From NCBI GenBank assembly GCA_022736535.1, contig DZCT01000299.1, positions 1 through 6,356 of the forward strand: a stretch of 6,356 bases of DNA. The letters run 5' to 3'. This DNA comes from Desulfatirhabdium butyrativorans. Its GTDB lineage: Bacteria > Desulfobacterota > Desulfobacteria > Desulfobacterales > JAIFKL01. Position 1 is the first letter of the stretch. Every line of letters starts with the position of its first letter. Both the position numbers and the translations under genes were made by a program. The notes under the pieces are model-generated. The model had not been told where the DNA came from and ran no database searches. It was given only the letters and a program-made list of their open reading frames with translations. This document shows positions 5,566-6,356 of the stretch, piece by piece.

Positions 5566-6356
5566 ATGAATGCAGTATGTTTAAAAAAGGCTTTCGTGGC
5601 GATGATGATTCTCTTTCTGTCGGGTTCTGCGGCATATTCGGCGCAGAAAAAACCGTTTGAAGGCGTGGAGATAACGGTCGGCGTGATGGATGCCCCTGCC
5701 ATCGGCGCGCCGGCAACAGCCCATGCGGAAACTTATGAGCAGAAAACCGGCGCAAAAGTTAATATTGTGAAATTTCAGTTCGGCGATCTTTTTAAGGAAT
5801 TTATGTCTGACCTGACAGCCAAGACGCCGAAATACGATGTGATCTTCTTTGCCAGCGGCTGGACAGGAGACTTTTTCCCCTATTTGGACGAACTGCCGGA
5901 ATCCCTGCGTGAAGATGAAAGTTTTGATGATATTCACGATATTTATCGGGACCGTCTGATGAAATGGGACGGCAAATGGATAGCGGTTGCCATTGACGGC
6001 GACCTGTTCAACGGATACTACCGGAAAGACCTTTTTGAAGACGCCAAAAACCAATCAGAGTTTAAGGAAAAATGCGGATATGATCTGAGACCTCCGGATA
6101 CATGGAAACAGTATGCGGATATTGCCAAGTTTTTTACAGGCAGAACCGGTCCCGACGGTCAGAAAATGTACGGGACAACCGAAGTTTTTGCACGGGGAAG
6201 CCAGCAGTTCTGGGATGTGTTTTCAAGGGCTTCGGCTTACACGAATCATCCGGATCATCCGGGTTCCCAGTTTTTCGATCCGGCAAATATGAAAGCGCAG
6301 ATCAATAACCCCGGGTGGGTGCAGTTCAGGAATATGCGGATATTCTCCGTTTTTGT
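5566..6356 (+). CDS. ABC transporter family-1 extracellular solute-binding protein, N-terminal part (3' end outside window)
   Basis: This is the periplasmic binding component of an ABC importer, probably for a sugar or similar carbohydrate; the exact substrate cannot be read from sequence. Residues 1-26 form a Sec signal peptide: K7 and K8, a hydrophobic core at about 9-20, and likely cleavage after AYSA, with no lipobox Cys. The mature part shows family-1 hallmarks: EITVGVMDAP (35-44), YEQKTGAKVNIV (57-68), KYDVIFFASGWTGDFFPYLDEL (89-110, the hinge-proximal ligand region), AIDGDLFNGYYRKDLFED (142-159) and RPPDTWKQYADIAKFF (175-190). The start is fixed by AAAAAAGGAG five bases before the ATG. 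Such genes usually head an operon with two permease genes, which would lie beyond the window. From about 6325 the annotated frame stops looking like the family, while the +2 shifted frame (from 6327) reads QEYADILRFC, suggesting a frameshift or a base-call error. Confidence 0.9.
   Translation, partial: MNAVCLKKAFVAMMILFLSGSAAYSAQKKPFEGVEITVGVMDAPAIGAPATAHAETYEQKTGAKVNIVKFQFGDLFKEFMSDLTAKTPKYDVIFFASGWTGDFFPYLDELPESLREDESFDDIHDIYRDRLMKWDGKWIAVAIDGDLFNGYYRKDLFEDAKNQSEFKEKCGYDLRPPDTWKQYADIAKFFTGRTGPDGQKMYGTTEVFARGSQQFWDVFSRASAYTNHPDHPGSQFFDPANMKAQINNPGWVQFRNMRIFSVF

Noticed and set aside
5015..5755. 246-residue minus-strand open frame
   Set aside because: It spans the end of the HEAT gene, the inverted repeat and the start of the solute-binding gene, all explained by better plus-strand features; its product is low-complexity and unlike any family.

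Overview
The window reads as a chromosomal segment of a Gram-negative bacterium with an accessory flavour, most likely a Desulfobacterota (deltaproteobacterial sulfate-reducer type) genome. The lineage call rests on three things: a chemoreceptor lacking HAMP with a hairpin style I associate with that group, a large HEAT-repeat protein, and dense intergenic palindromic repeats (C/G-rich hairpins, CACAGAG-type repeats, GGTTCGGGG-type repeats) that I recall from those genomes. This is recognition from memory, not a search.

Layout, all genes on the + strand. (1) 1-273: C-terminal 90 residues of a probable periplasmic Cache-domain protein, cut by the window edge. (2) 274-504: a spacer filled by a long C/G-rich inverted repeat and a separate 28-bp palindrome. 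(3) 505-2298: a complete 597-residue methyl-accepting chemotaxis protein with two membrane segments, a large helical periplasmic sensor and a signalling hairpin joined to the membrane almost without a HAMP domain. (4) 2299-2692: a 394-bp gene-free stretch holding two identical 86-bp copies of a palindromic repeat plus an extra half copy. (5) 2693-5392: an 899-residue protein with about six N-terminal membrane segments and about 16 HEAT-like units. (6) 5393-5565: a perfect 29-bp inverted repeat enclosing a palindrome of the same family as the one before the chemoreceptor, then a plausible promoter. (7) 5566-6356: the 5' part of a secreted family-1 ABC-transporter solute-binding protein, with a possible frameshift just before the window edge.

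How the genes work together is uncertain. The Cache protein and the chemoreceptor are both ligand-sensing proteins and could be partners. The solute-binding protein probably opens a sugar-type ABC importer operon that continues beyond the window. The HEAT protein looks like a membrane-anchored cytoplasmic scaffold of unknown partner. The three complete spacers carry repeats, and the genes are far apart (173-394 bp), so these look like separate transcription units rather than one operon. No phage, transposase, CRISPR array, tRNA or rRNA was seen.
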